Made by a program: the position numbers and the translations under genes
Origin: Streptomyces longispororuber
GTDB lineage: Bacteria; Actinomycetota; Actinomycetes; Streptomycetales; Streptomycetaceae
Direction: 5' to 3'
Length of the DNA: 58,447 nucleotides
NCBI RefSeq assembly: GCF_024448165.1
Contig: NZ_JAMOLN010000037.1
Coordinates: 1-58,447 of the forward strand
Notes under the pieces: model-generated
Seen by the model: the letters and a program-made list of their open reading frames with translations, nothing else
Told to the model about the DNA's origin: nothing
Databases searched by the model: none
Part shown: positions 17,411 through 25,684 of the stretch, piece by piece
Layout: the number at the start of each line of letters is the position of its first letter
Numbering within the stretch: position 1 is the stretch's first letter

Positions 17411-18280
17411 ATGGTCGAGGAACTGGTGGCGGCGGGAGTGGCCGTCGTCTGTGCCGGAGCGGTCTACGGAATGGCAGCCGCCCGTGTCGTCAAACAGTAC
17501 GAGCGCGGGGTGGTGTTCCGGCTCGGCCGGCTCAACTCGTCCGTGCGCGGACCGGGGTTCACCATGATCGTGCCGGGGATCGACCGGATCCGTAAGGTGA
17601 ACATGCAGATCGTGACGATGCCGGTGCCCGCGCAGGAGGGCATCACGCGGGACAACGTCACGGTGCGGGTGGACGCGGTCGTCTACTTCAAGGTGATCGA
17701 TCCGGCGAACGCGGTGATCCAGGTCGAGGACTACCGGTTCGCGGTCTCGCAGATGGCGCAGACGTCGCTGCGTTCCATCATCGGCAAGAGCGATCTCGAC
17801 GACCTGCTGTCCAACCGGGAGAAGCTCAACCAGGGTCTTGAGCTGATGATCGACAGTCCGGCCGTGGGCTGGGGCGTGCAGATCGACCGGGTCGAGATCA
17901 AGGACGTCTCCCTGCCGGAGACGATGAAGCGGTCGATGGCGCGGCAGGCGGAGGCGGACCGGGAGCGGCGGGCGCGGGTGATCAACGCGGACGCGGAGCT
18001 GCAGGCCTCGAAGAAGCTGGCCGAGGCGGCCGGGGTGATGTCGGAGCAGCCGGCCGCGCTGCAACTGCGGCTGCTGCAGACCGTGGTGGCGGTCGCCGCG
18101 GAGAAGAACTCGACCCTGGTGCTGCCCTTCCCCGTGGAGCTGCTGCGGTTCCTGGAGCGGGCCACGCCGGGGGAGGCGGGGCGCGCCGCGCAGGCGGTGG
18201 TGCACCAGCTCTCCGAGCTGGACACGGAGGCGTCGGTCGCGTCACCGGAGCCGGGGTCGACCAACGGGTCCGCGCCGTAG
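17411..18280 (+). CDS. Slipin (SPFH/band 7 membrane protein)
   Basis: The 289-residue protein starts with one membrane segment (LVAAGVAVVCAGAVYGMAAA) followed by YERGVVFRLGRL, the standard slipin opening. The SPFH/band 7 domain follows (PGIDRIRKVNMQIVTMPVPAQEGITRDNVTVRVDAVVYFKV, and later QMAQTSLRSIIGKSDLDDLL), then a coiled-coil section (RQAEADRERRARVINADAELQASKKLAEAA). Slipins form oligomeric scaffolds in membrane microdomains. No NfeD partner gene is adjacent. The ATG is chosen over an earlier in-frame start because GGGGGG precedes it and the protein then matches family length. Confidence 0.93.
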   Translation: MVEELVAAGVAVVCAGAVYGMAAARVVKQYERGVVFRLGRLNSSVRGPGFTMIVPGIDRIRKVNMQIVTMPVPAQEGITRDNVTVRVDAVVYFKVIDPANAVIQVEDYRFAVSQMAQTSLRSIIGKSDLDDLLSNREKLNQGLELMIDSPAVGWGVQIDRVEIKDVSLPETMKRSMARQAEADRERRARVINADAELQASKKLAEAAGVMSEQPAALQLRLLQTVVAVAAEKNSTLVLPFPVELLRFLERATPGEAGRAAQAVVHQLSELDTEASVASPEPGSTNGSAP

Positions 18281-18618
18281 GACGTTCCCTCGTATGCCGG
18301 GGGGCGGGGCGTCCGTGGTTGTTCGCGCAGTTCTCCATGCCCCCGACGGGGCGCTTCCTCCTGGCGGCGATATTGAGACAGGACTAGTCCTCACCCCCTG
18401 CTGTGTCGCCTGTGCTCTGGGTGTTTGCAATGGGGATCGACGTGCGGCGGCGCCGGTGTGTTCAAGGGGGCAGGGGCGTACGGGAGTTGGCGTACGCGCG
18501 TCCTGAAGTCGACCTTGTGTGCCCCCTGTGACGGTCGGGATAGTGGGCGCGTCAGCCTCACGGAACGGGTTCACCCCCACATCGGGCCCGTTCCCCACCC
18601 CCCACAGGAGGACGTGAG
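18281..18618 (+). promoter_or_regulatory. Region upstream of the second streptogrisin-like protease
   Basis: No gene is seen in this 338-bp stretch. A degenerate copy of the dispersed repeat (TCGCGCAGTTCTCCATGCCC, from 18323) lies near the slipin end. A perfect 12-bp palindrome AGGACTAGTCCT is at 18380-18391, a candidate regulator site. GGAGG precedes the TTG start of the protease. Confidence 0.45.
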
Positions 18619-19701
18619 TTGAAGCACCGACGCATACCCAAGCGGCGTGTCGCCGTGGCCGGAGCGGGAATCGCCGCACTGGTCGCAGCGGGCATCACCT
18701 TCCAGACTGCGAACGCCAGCACCGACGCCCCCGACGTGGCCGTGAAGACGCTGTCCGTCACGAAGGCCGGAAACCTCGCCTCGACCCTGCATGCGGACCT
18801 GGGCGCCGACGCGGCGGGCAGCTACTACGACGCCAAGGCCAGGAACCTCGTCGTCAACGTGCTGAACGAGGACGCCGCGAAGGCGGTCGAGGCCGCCGGC
18901 GCCAGGGCCAGAGTCGTCCAGAACTCGCTCGCCGCGCTGAAGAGCGCCCGTACGACGCTGAAGAGCGACGCCACCATCCCCGGTACCTCCTGGGCCACCG
19001 ACCCCGCCACCAACAAGGTGGTCGTCACCGCCGACCGCACGGTCGACGGGGCCTCCTGGGACAAACTGAGCAAGGTCGTCGACGGGCTCGGTGCCAAGGC
19101 CGAACTCAAGCGCACCCAGGGCGAGTTCAAGACCTTCGTCGCGGGTGGCGACGCCATCACCGGCGACGGCGGCCGGTGTTCCCTCGGCTTCAACGTGGTC
19201 AAGGACGGCCAGCCGTACTTCATCACGGCGGGCCACTGCACCGAGGCGATCAGCACCTGGTCGGACTCCAGCGGCCAGGAGATCGGCACGAACGAGCAGT
19301 CCAGCTTCCCGGACAACGACTTCGGTCTCGTGAAGTACACCGCGGACGTCGACCACCCCAGTGAGGTGAACCTCTACAACGGGTCCGCGCAGGCGATCAC
19401 CCAGGCCGGTGACGCGACCGTCGGCATGCAGGTCACCCGCTCCGGCTCCACCACCCAGGTGCACGACGGGACGGTGACGGGGCTCGACGCCACCGTGAAC
19501 TACGGCAACGGCGACATCGTCAACGGCCTCATCCAGACCGACGTCTGCGCCGAGCCCGGTGACAGCGGCGGCTCCCTGTTCTCCGGCGACACGGCGATCG
19601 GCCTCACCTCCGGCGGCAGCGGCGACTGCACCTCCGGCGGGGAGACGTTCTTCCAGCCGGTGACCGAGGCGCTCTCCGCCACGGGGGCGCAAATCGGCTG
19701 A
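18619..19701 (+). CDS. Secreted streptogrisin-like serine protease with long propeptide (S1 family)
   Basis: The 360-residue precursor has a twin-Arg-containing signal ([22 protein letters not shown]), a propeptide of about 140 residues (alpha-lytic protease type, [25 protein letters not shown]), and a protease domain with H206 (TAGHC), D234 (PDNDFGLV) and S316 (GDSGGS). The TTG start is supported by CAGGAGG at good spacing. Its C-terminal half is very like the protease at 16332, so the two probably arose by duplication, but its propeptide is almost twice as long. It acts outside the cell. Confidence 0.95.
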   Translation: MKHRRIPKRRVAVAGAGIAALVAAGITFQTANASTDAPDVAVKTLSVTKAGNLASTLHADLGADAAGSYYDAKARNLVVNVLNEDAAKAVEAAGARARVVQNSLAALKSARTTLKSDATIPGTSWATDPATNKVVVTADRTVDGASWDKLSKVVDGLGAKAELKRTQGEFKTFVAGGDAITGDGGRCSLGFNVVKDGQPYFITAGHCTEAISTWSDSSGQEIGTNEQSSFPDNDFGLVKYTADVDHPSEVNLYNGSAQAITQAGDATVGMQVTRSGSTTQVHDGTVTGLDATVNYGNGDIVNGLIQTDVCAEPGDSGGSLFSGDTAIGLTSGGSGDCTSGGETFFQPVTEALSATGAQIG

Positions 19702-19712
19702 CCCGTACTTCT

Positions 19713-19745
19713 GCCCCGCCTCGGATTACTCGGGGCGGGGCTTTT
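19713..19745 (+). terminator. Hairpin terminator with T run
   Basis: GCCCCGCCTCG pairs with CGGGGCGGGGC (one G-U pair) around a 7-nt loop and is followed by TTTT. It separates the protease transcript from adhE and lies 11 bp upstream of the Rex-like site. Confidence 0.88.
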
Positions 19746-19755
19746 GCGCACCATG

Positions 19756-19775
19756 CTTGTGAAAACGTTCACAAG
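19756..19775 (+). promoter_or_regulatory. Rex-type operator upstream of adhE (also fits a CRP site)
   Basis: CTTGTGAAAACGTTCACAAG has perfect 8-bp arms around AACG. It fits the Rex consensus TTGTGAA-N4-TTCACAA. It also contains TGTGA-N6-TCACA, the CRP consensus. Rex represses redox genes and dissociates when NADH is high, and adhE is a classical Rex target, so Rex is the preferred reading. It lies about 180 bp before the adhE start. Confidence 0.85.
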
Positions 19776-19955
19776 CGCGCAAGGGTCTTAAGTCCTCACC
19801 CGTTCCCGCAGGTGAGAGGTGCTGCTGCGAGGACTTGGCGAGTCGGCGAAGTGCTTTCGACCTATGGGTCGGGGTCTTTTTCCGCCCCGTGAGCTGAGCG
19901 GAAAGGTGTGGAATTGGAACATCAGCGAAAAGGGTGCAAAAAAGAGGAGCCTGCC

Positions 19956-22571
19956 GTGGAGACCCAGGGAATGGTCGACGAACTGGTCGAGGGGGCGCTC
20001 GCCGCGCTCGGGCAGTTCGAGACGTACGACCAGGAGCAGGTGGACCACATCGTCAAGAAGGCGTCGCTCGCGGCGCTCGCCCACCACGGGGACCTGGCGA
20101 AGGCCGCCGTCGAGGAGACCGGGCGCGGCCTGTTCGAGGACAAGGCGGTCAAGAACCTCTTCGCGTGCGAGCACGTCGTCAACTCGATGCGCGGCCTGAA
20201 GACCGCGGGCGTCGTCTCCCGCGACGAGATCAACGGCATCACCGAGATCGCCGAGCCGGTCGGCGTCATCTGTGCGATGACCCCCGTCACCAACCCCACC
20301 TCGACGACGGTCTTCAAGGCGCTGATCGCCCTGAAGACCCGCAACCCGATCGTCTTCGCCTTCCACCCCAGCGCGCAGCACTGCTCCGCCGAGGCCGCCC
20401 GCATCGTGCGCGACGCCGCGATCGAGGCCGGGGCTCCGGAGCACTGCGTGCAGTGGATCGAGCAGCCTTCGATGGAGGCGACCGGTCTCCTCATGAACCA
20501 CGAGGGCGTCTCCACGATCCTCGCCACGGGCGGGAACGCCATGGTCAAGGCCGCCTACTCGTGCGGCAAGCCCGCGCTCGGCGTGGGCGCGGGCAACGTC
20601 CCCGCGTACGTCGCCAAGGACGCCAAGCTGGGCCGCGCCATCCACGACATCGTCCTGTCCAAGGCTTTCGACAACGGCATGATCTGCGCCTCCGAACAGG
20701 CCGTCATCCTCGACCGGGAGATCTACGAGGAGGGCATCGCCGAGTTCCAGCGGCTCGGCGCGCACGTCCTGACCGCCGCCGAGAAGACCAAGGTCGAGGA
20801 GTTCGTCTTCGGCACCACCGCCTACGGCACCGACTGCGCGGGCGCCAAGCTGAACGCCGCCGTCGTCGGCAGGCCGGCCGCGTGGATCGCCGAGCGGGCC
20901 GGCTTCGAGGTCCCCGCCGACACCTCGATCCTCGTCGCCGAGTGTGCAGAGGTCGGCCCCGCCGAGCCGCTCACCCGCGAGAAGCTGTCCCCGGTGCTCG
21001 CCGCCCTGAAGGCGAACGACACCGAGCACGGACTGCAACTCGCCGCGCAGATGGTCGAGTTCAACGGACTCGGGCACTCCGCCGCCATCCACACCGAGGA
21101 CGAGGCGCTCGCCGAGGAGTTCGGCCGCCGGGTCAAGGCGGTCCGCGTCATCGTCAACTCGCCCTCCACCTTCGGCGGCATCGGCGACGTCTACAACGCC
21201 TTCCTCCCCTCGCTGACCCTGGGCTGCGGCTCCTACGGACACAACTCGGTGTCCAACAACGTCTCGGCGGTCAACCTCGTCAACATCAAGCGGATCGGGC
21301 GGCGCAACACCAACATGCAGTGGTACAAGATCCCGCCGAAGATCTACTTCGAGCGCAACGCCGTCAAGTACCTCGGCGAGATGGACGGCGTCAGCCGCGT
21401 CACCCTCGTCACGGACCGGACGATGGGTGACATCGGCTTCGTGCGGCGGATCACCGACATCCTCGATGCGCGCCGGGAGCCGGTCACCGTGCAGGTCATC
21501 GACAACGTCGAACCGAACCCGGAGCTGGCCACCGTGCAGGCGGGCGCGGCGGCGATGCGGGAGTTCCGGCCGGACACGATCGTCGCGCTCGGCGGCGGCT
21601 CGCCGATGGACGCCGCGAAGATCATGTGGCTGATGTACGAGCACCCGGAGATCGAGTTCGCGGACACGAAGGAGAAGTTCTTCGACATCCGCAAGCGGGC
21701 CTACACGTTCCCGCAGCTGGGCGAGAAGGCGAAGCTCGTCGCGATCCCGACCACGTCGGGCACGGGCTCGGAGGTCACCCCCTTCGCGGTCATCTCGGAC
21801 CCGGCCGCCGCCCAGAAGTACCCCCTCGCCGACTACGCGCTCACCCCGAACGTCGCGATCGTCGACCCGATGCTCCCGATGAACCTGCCGCCGACCGTGA
21901 CGGCGGACTCCGGCTTCGACGCGCTGACCCACGCCACCGAGGCGTACGTCTCCGTCTACGCGAACGACTTCACCGACGGCCAGTGCCTCCAGGCCATCAA
22001 GCTCGTCTTCGAGAACCTGGAAGCCTGTGTGACCCAGGGCGCGAAGAACCCCGAGGCACGCGAGAAGATGCACAACGCGTCGACGATCGCGGGCATGGCC
22101 TTCGCCAACGCCTTCCTCGGCCTCGTCCACGCGATGGCGCACACGCTCGGCAACACCTTCCACGTCGCGCACGGCCGCACGAACGCGCTGCTGCTGCCGC
22201 ACGTCATCCGGCACAACGGCACCGTCTCGTACAAGGCCACCCCGTGGCCGAAGGCCGAGACATACCGGGCGCCCGAGCGGCTCCAGGACATCGCGAAGAT
22301 GCTGGGCCTGCCGGCGGCCACCCCCGAGGAGGGCGTGGAGTCGTACGCGAAGGCGGTCGAGGACCTGCGCGAGCGGTGCGGCATCCCGGCCTCCTTCCAG
22401 GCCGAGGGCGTCGACGAGACGGCCTTCATGGAGGCCCTGCCGCAGCAGGCGATGAACGCCTACGCCGACCAGTGCGCGCCCGCCAACCCGCGGATGCCGA
22501 TGATCGACGACATGAAGCGGCTGATGCGGCAGGCGTACTACGGCGACGCCGCCGGGACTCCCGCCGCGTAG
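19956..22571 (+). CDS. adhE: Bifunctional acetaldehyde-CoA/alcohol dehydrogenase
   Basis: The 871-residue fusion has an N-terminal CoA-acylating aldehyde dehydrogenase domain (to about residue 450; active Cys244 in NGMICASEQ) and a C-terminal iron alcohol dehydrogenase domain from about residue 460, with GGGSPMDAAK (from 546) and the His metal-ligand region HAMAHTLGNTFHVAHG. It reduces acetyl-CoA to ethanol using two NADH, or runs in reverse. The GTG start follows AAGAGGAG. Full length and intact motifs argue that it works. It is monocistronic with a Rex-like site upstream. The gene is unusual for an obligate aerobe and suggests a redox-relief or C2-assimilation role. It ends 4 bp from a convergent gene. 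Confidence 0.96.
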   Translation: METQGMVDELVEGALAALGQFETYDQEQVDHIVKKASLAALAHHGDLAKAAVEETGRGLFEDKAVKNLFACEHVVNSMRGLKTAGVVSRDEINGITEIAEPVGVICAMTPVTNPTSTTVFKALIALKTRNPIVFAFHPSAQHCSAEAARIVRDAAIEAGAPEHCVQWIEQPSMEATGLLMNHEGVSTILATGGNAMVKAAYSCGKPALGVGAGNVPAYVAKDAKLGRAIHDIVLSKAFDNGMICASEQAVILDREIYEEGIAEFQRLGAHVLTAAEKTKVEEFVFGTTAYGTDCAGAKLNAAVVGRPAAWIAERAGFEVPADTSILVAECAEVGPAEPLTREKLSPVLAALKANDTEHGLQLAAQMVEFNGLGHSAAIHTEDEALAEEFGRRVKAVRVIVNSPSTFGGIGDVYNAFLPSLTLGCGSYGHNSVSNNVSAVNLVNIKRIGRRNTNMQWYKIPPKIYFERNAVKYLGEMDGVSRVTLVTDRTMGDIGFVRRITDILDARREPVTVQVIDNVEPNPELATVQAGAAAMREFRPDTIVALGGGSPMDAAKIMWLMYEHPEIEFADTKEKFFDIRKRAYTFPQLGEKAKLVAIPTTSGTGSEVTPFAVISDPAAAQKYPLADYALTPNVAIVDPMLPMNLPPTVTADSGFDALTHATEAYVSVYANDFTDGQCLQAIKLVFENLEACVTQGAKNPEAREKMHNASTIAGMAFANAFLGLVHAMAHTLGNTFHVAHGRTNALLLPHVIRHNGTVSYKATPWPKAETYRAPERLQDIAKMLGLPAATPEEGVESYAKAVEDLRERCGIPASFQAEGVDETAFMEALPQQAMNAYADQCAPANPRMPMIDDMKRLMRQAYYGDAAGTPAA

Positions 22572-22575
22572 CGGG

Positions 22576-23724
22576 TCACCGCTTCGGCCAGTGCCAGAGC
22601 GGCTCGTCCAGCAGTCCCTCGCGCCCCGCCACCGTCGTCCGGCCGGACTCCTTGATCAGTTCGATGGAGTTCGGGCCGGCGCGGTGGCGGGGCGCGCCGC
22701 GTGCCAGGGCGTCCGCGAGCGGGCGGGCGTGGGTGACCACGACGACCTGGGACTCCTCGGCCGCGGCGAGGATCAAGTGGGCCAGCGGGTCGAGGAGTTC
22801 GGGGTGCAGGCTGGTCTCGGGCTCGTTGAGGACCATCAGGGACGGCGGCCGCGGGGTGAGCAGGGCGGCCGTCCAGAGCAGGTAGCGCAGGGTGCCGTCG
22901 GAGAGTTCGGCCGGGCCGAGCGGACGCTTGAGGCCGCGCTGGGTGAGCCGGATCTCGAACCGGCCGCCGCTGTCGGCGACGTGGACCCGGCTGCCGGGGA
23001 AGGCGTCCGCCACGGCCTCGTCCAGCGCCTCGTGGTCGCCGGTCTCCCGGATCGTCTGGAGCGCGGCCGCCAGATCGGAGCCGTCGGGGGAGAGGACGGG
23101 GGTGCGGGTGCCGATCCGGGTGGCCCGGGCCGGGGCGTCGGCGTCGGTGCGCACGTGGTCGTAGAACCGCCAGGAGCGGATGAGTTCGCGCAGCCGCAGC
23201 AGGTCCGGAGCGAGCCCGGGGTCGGCGAACTCGCTGAGCATGCTGTCGTACGGGCGCAGGCCCTGGGCGCGGTGCCAGCCGCCGTCGGCGGTGCGGGTGC
23301 GCACGGCGGGGCCCGCCCGGTCGCAGAGCAGGGCGGCCGGGCGCAGCACCGGGCCCGCCCAGGTGGCCTCGCGCTTGATCTCCGGGTCGAGCTGGAAGAG
23401 GGAGCCGCCGCCGTCCGGGCCGGCGCCGCTCGCCCTGGGGAGGCCGAAGTCGACCGCGTAGCCGAACTCGTCGCCCGCGAAGCCGAGTCGGAGGCCGACC
23501 GGCCCGGTGTCGCGCTCGCCCGCCCACAGCACGGACGGCAGGCCGCCCTCCTGCGCGAGCGCCGCGACGGCGCCGCCGCGGGCCGCGGCGGCGAGCAGCC
23601 GCAGCGAGCGGTAGAGGCTGGACTTGCCCGTGCCGTTCGCGCCGGTGATCACGTTCAGGCGGTCCAGCGGGACGATCAGCCGGCGCAGGGAGCGGTAGTT
23701 CTCGACGGCGAGGGTGGTGATCAC
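22576..23724 (-). CDS. AAA family ATPase (RecF/SMC-like, AAA_21 type)
   Basis: The 382-residue protein has a Walker A motif at residues 28-35 (GANGTGKS) right after VENYRSLRRLIVPLDRLNVI, a signature-like LSDGTLRYL, Walker B LMVLNEPETSLHPELL and a switch His in VVVVTHARPL. This is the small OLD/RecF-like ATPase class found alone or with effector partners. Function is unknown. The GTG start overlaps the stop of the upstream transporter gene by 4 nt (GTGA). No nuclease domain or toxin partner is visible in the neighbourhood. Confidence 0.85.
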   Translation of the reverse strand: MITTLAVENYRSLRRLIVPLDRLNVITGANGTGKSSLYRSLRLLAAAARGGAVAALAQEGGLPSVLWAGERDTGPVGLRLGFAGDEFGYAVDFGLPRASGAGPDGGGSLFQLDPEIKREATWAGPVLRPAALLCDRAGPAVRTRTADGGWHRAQGLRPYDSMLSEFADPGLAPDLLRLRELIRSWRFYDHVRTDADAPARATRIGTRTPVLSPDGSDLAAALQTIRETGDHEALDEAVADAFPGSRVHVADSGGRFEIRLTQRGLKRPLGPAELSDGTLRYLLWTAALLTPRPPSLMVLNEPETSLHPELLDPLAHLILAAAEESQVVVVTHARPLADALARGAPRHRAGPNSIELIKESGRTTVAGREGLLDEPLWHWPKR

Positions 23725-24374
23725 GACTCGGCGGGCTCCGGCGGCGCGAGGAAGCGGCCCATCGGCAGCACCGGGCGGCCCCATGTCGACGCCATCACCT
23801 GGCCGGCCAGCAGATAGAGCGCCCCGGCCGTCGCGCCGAGGCCGAACCAGCCGGCGACCCGGTTCCAGCCGACCAGGCCCGTGAAGCCGTTGCAGGTCAT
23901 CGCCACGAAGACGACGAGGACGCAGCTGAAGGTGAGCAGCAGGACGAGGTGGATGCGCCAGCTCGCCAGCCACAGGACGAAGACGACGAACACCCAGGGC
24001 AGCGTGAACAGGCCCATCGCGTCGCCGCGCAGCGACGGGTCGAGGGAGGGGAGCACCCACAGCAGCATGAGCGCCTTCGCCATCCAGAACAGGCCGAAGC
24101 CGCCGAACACCGTGGCGTGCCAGGTGTCGCCCCGCTGGGCCTGGAAGAGGCCCGCGAGGAGCTGGGCGAGCCCGCCGATGAAGAAGCCGACCACGGGGAC
24201 ATCCGCTGCCGCCAGCCTCTCCGGGAACACGCCCGCGTCGATGCCCGTGGCGATCATCGTGACGACGATGAAGCCCGTGAGGCCGAGGGGGCCCAGCTGG
24301 GCCTGGGCCGTCGGTTCCATGCGCTTGACCGAGACGGCCTGGGCGGCCGGGCCTGAGCGGTGGGGAAGGTTCAA
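23721..24374 (-). CDS. GPR1/FUN34/YaaH (acetate transporter) family protein
   Basis: The 217-residue protein has six predicted membrane helices. It begins its membrane part with LGPLGLTGF, a variant of the NPxPLGLxxF motif, and has TWHATVFGGFGLFWMAKALM, both typical of SatP/GPR1 transporters that move acetate or succinate. The first motif is degenerate (LGPLG rather than NPAPLG). It is coupled to the ATPase gene downstream and lies near adhE, which would fit handling of C2 compounds; this is inference. Confidence 0.85.
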   Translation of the reverse strand: MNLPHRSGPAAQAVSVKRMEPTAQAQLGPLGLTGFIVVTMIATGIDAGVFPERLAAADVPVVGFFIGGLAQLLAGLFQAQRGDTWHATVFGGFGLFWMAKALMLLWVLPSLDPSLRGDAMGLFTLPWVFVVFVLWLASWRIHLVLLLTFSCVLVVFVAMTCNGFTGLVGWNRVAGWFGLGATAGALYLLAGQVMASTWGRPVLPMGRFLAPPEPAES

Positions 24375-24449
24375 CGGGGGCGCCCTCTCGTCTGCCGTGT
24401 GCGTCTGCCGTGCGTGGGTGCGTGGGTGTGTGCGGGTGGTCGGCGGTTG

Positions 24450-24480
24450 CTCGCGCCGTTCCCCGCGCCTCTAGAGGGGC
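24450..24480. repeat. Dispersed GC-rich repeat (copy 2)
   Basis: CTCGCGCCGTTCCCCGCGCC is identical to 6020-6039. It is followed by a short GCGCCTCTAGAGGGGCGC palindrome that reaches into the 3-prime end of the DUF3533-like gene. It fills most of the gap before the transporter gene. Confidence 0.7.
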
Positions 24481-25496
24481 GCTTCGGCCGCGTTGCGCTT
24501 CTTCTCGCGCAGGCTCGACACCAGCAGCGTCACCGCCACGCCCACCACGGCCCACGCCGACAGCACCAGCAGGGACTGGGTGACGTCGTTGCCCTTGAAG
24601 TAGGCGATGGAGCGGGCCACCCAGGTGCCTGCGCCCGGCGGGAGCCAGGGGCCGATCGCCTGCCAGAACGGAGGCAGCATCGGGAGCGGGAAGGCGCCGC
24701 CCGCGCTCGGGTTGCCCGCGACGACGATCAGCAGCACGGCCAGGCCGATGCCGACGACGCCGGTGAGTTCCTCCAGGGCCAGGGTGATCGCGCCGACCGC
24801 GAAGGTGACCAGGGCGCCGAGGCCGGTCAGCGCCCAGAAGGAGCCGGGCAGGGCGCCCAGGATCGAGTCGCCGATGATGAGCGCGCCGCCGAGGCCGCCC
24901 GCGATCGAGACGAGGGCCATGGTGCCGAGCCGGATCGCCGCGCGCTGCGGGCTCGCGGGCTTGGACCCGGCGCTGATCGACATGATCGAGGCGCACAGGT
25001 AGCCGCCGACGCACCAGCCGACCACGAGGTAGAAGGACGAGAGGCCGTCGAAGTCCTGGGACGAGGCCGGGGCCACGTCGACGGTCCGCACCGTGCGCTT
25101 CTGGACGCCGTCGGCCTCGGTGGCGATGGTCTCCAGGGCGGTCGCGAGGACGGTGCCGCCGCCGGACGCGACGAGCAGGGTGTCCGTGGTGCCGCGCGGG
25201 TCGACGACCAGGGCGCCGTCGATGTCCCGGTTCAGGATCTGCTGCCGTGCCGTGCGCTCGTCGGCGACCGTGCGCGCGTCGACCGGGGAGCTCGGCAGTC
25301 CGTTCAGCTGCTGGGTGGTCTGCTGCGCCAGCGCGGGCACCGGCGCGACCACGCCGAACGGCACGTCCTTCGGCTTCGGGTTGTGCAACGCGCCCACGTA
25401 CGAGGCGATGAACAGCAACTGGAGCGCGAGCACGCCGATGACGAGCAGGGCGGCGCGCGGCGTGACGGCGTTGTTGAACTCGTCGGCGAACTTCAT
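24471..25496 (-). CDS. DUF3533/ABC-2-like integral membrane protein
   Basis: The 341-residue protein has one N-terminal membrane helix (ALLVIGVLALQLLFIASYVGAL), an extracellular domain of about 110 residues (PFGVVAPVPALAQQTTQQLN.., RQQILNRDIDGALVVDPRG), and then five or six helices. This plan is shared by DUF3533 and YhgE/Pip-like ABC-2 membrane proteins. No ATPase partner is encoded next to it. The substrate is unknown. It is divergent from dnaE2 and shares its promoter region. Confidence 0.8.
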   Translation of the reverse strand: MKFADEFNNAVTPRAALLVIGVLALQLLFIASYVGALHNPKPKDVPFGVVAPVPALAQQTTQQLNGLPSSPVDARTVADERTARQQILNRDIDGALVVDPRGTTDTLLVASGGGTVLATALETIATEADGVQKRTVRTVDVAPASSQDFDGLSSFYLVVGWCVGGYLCASIMSISAGSKPASPQRAAIRLGTMALVSIAGGLGGALIIGDSILGALPGSFWALTGLGALVTFAVGAITLALEELTGVVGIGLAVLLIVVAGNPSAGGAFPLPMLPPFWQAIGPWLPPGAGTWVARSIAYFKGNDVTQSLLVLSAWAVVGVAVTLLVSSLREKKRNAAEAPL

Positions 25497-25611
25497 GACC
25501 CCACGGTCCGGTGGGGCCCGCCTTCCTGCAGGTGGGGTGGGCCGAACGGGTGCCGCGTAGAAAATCGCCCATGCGTTCGAACATAAGTCGCCACCTCGGG
25601 GTTCCTGGGGT

Positions 25612-25635
25612 TAGAGTTATCGAACGAGCGTGCGA
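25612..25635 (+). promoter_or_regulatory. LexA-type SOS box and -10 element of dnaE2
   Basis: TCGAACGAGCGTGCGA (25620-25635) differs by one base from the actinobacterial SOS pattern TCGAAC-N4-GTTCGA. It overlaps the expected transcription start set by TAGAGT (25612-25617). A second element GTTCGAAC lies at 25575-25582 and may be a weaker half site. The position suits repression by LexA and induction by DNA damage. Confidence 0.75.
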
Positions 25636-25684
25636 TTGATCTCGGACGGATGGAACAAAGGGGGCGGTGCAGTGGAGGTGCGTC

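Noticed and set aside
22576..23724. RecF-like ATPase considered as part of an anti-phage (OLD/Gabija/retron-like) system
   Set aside because: There is no TOPRIM, nuclease, helicase or reverse transcriptase domain in it or in adjacent genes; its overlapping partner is a transporter.
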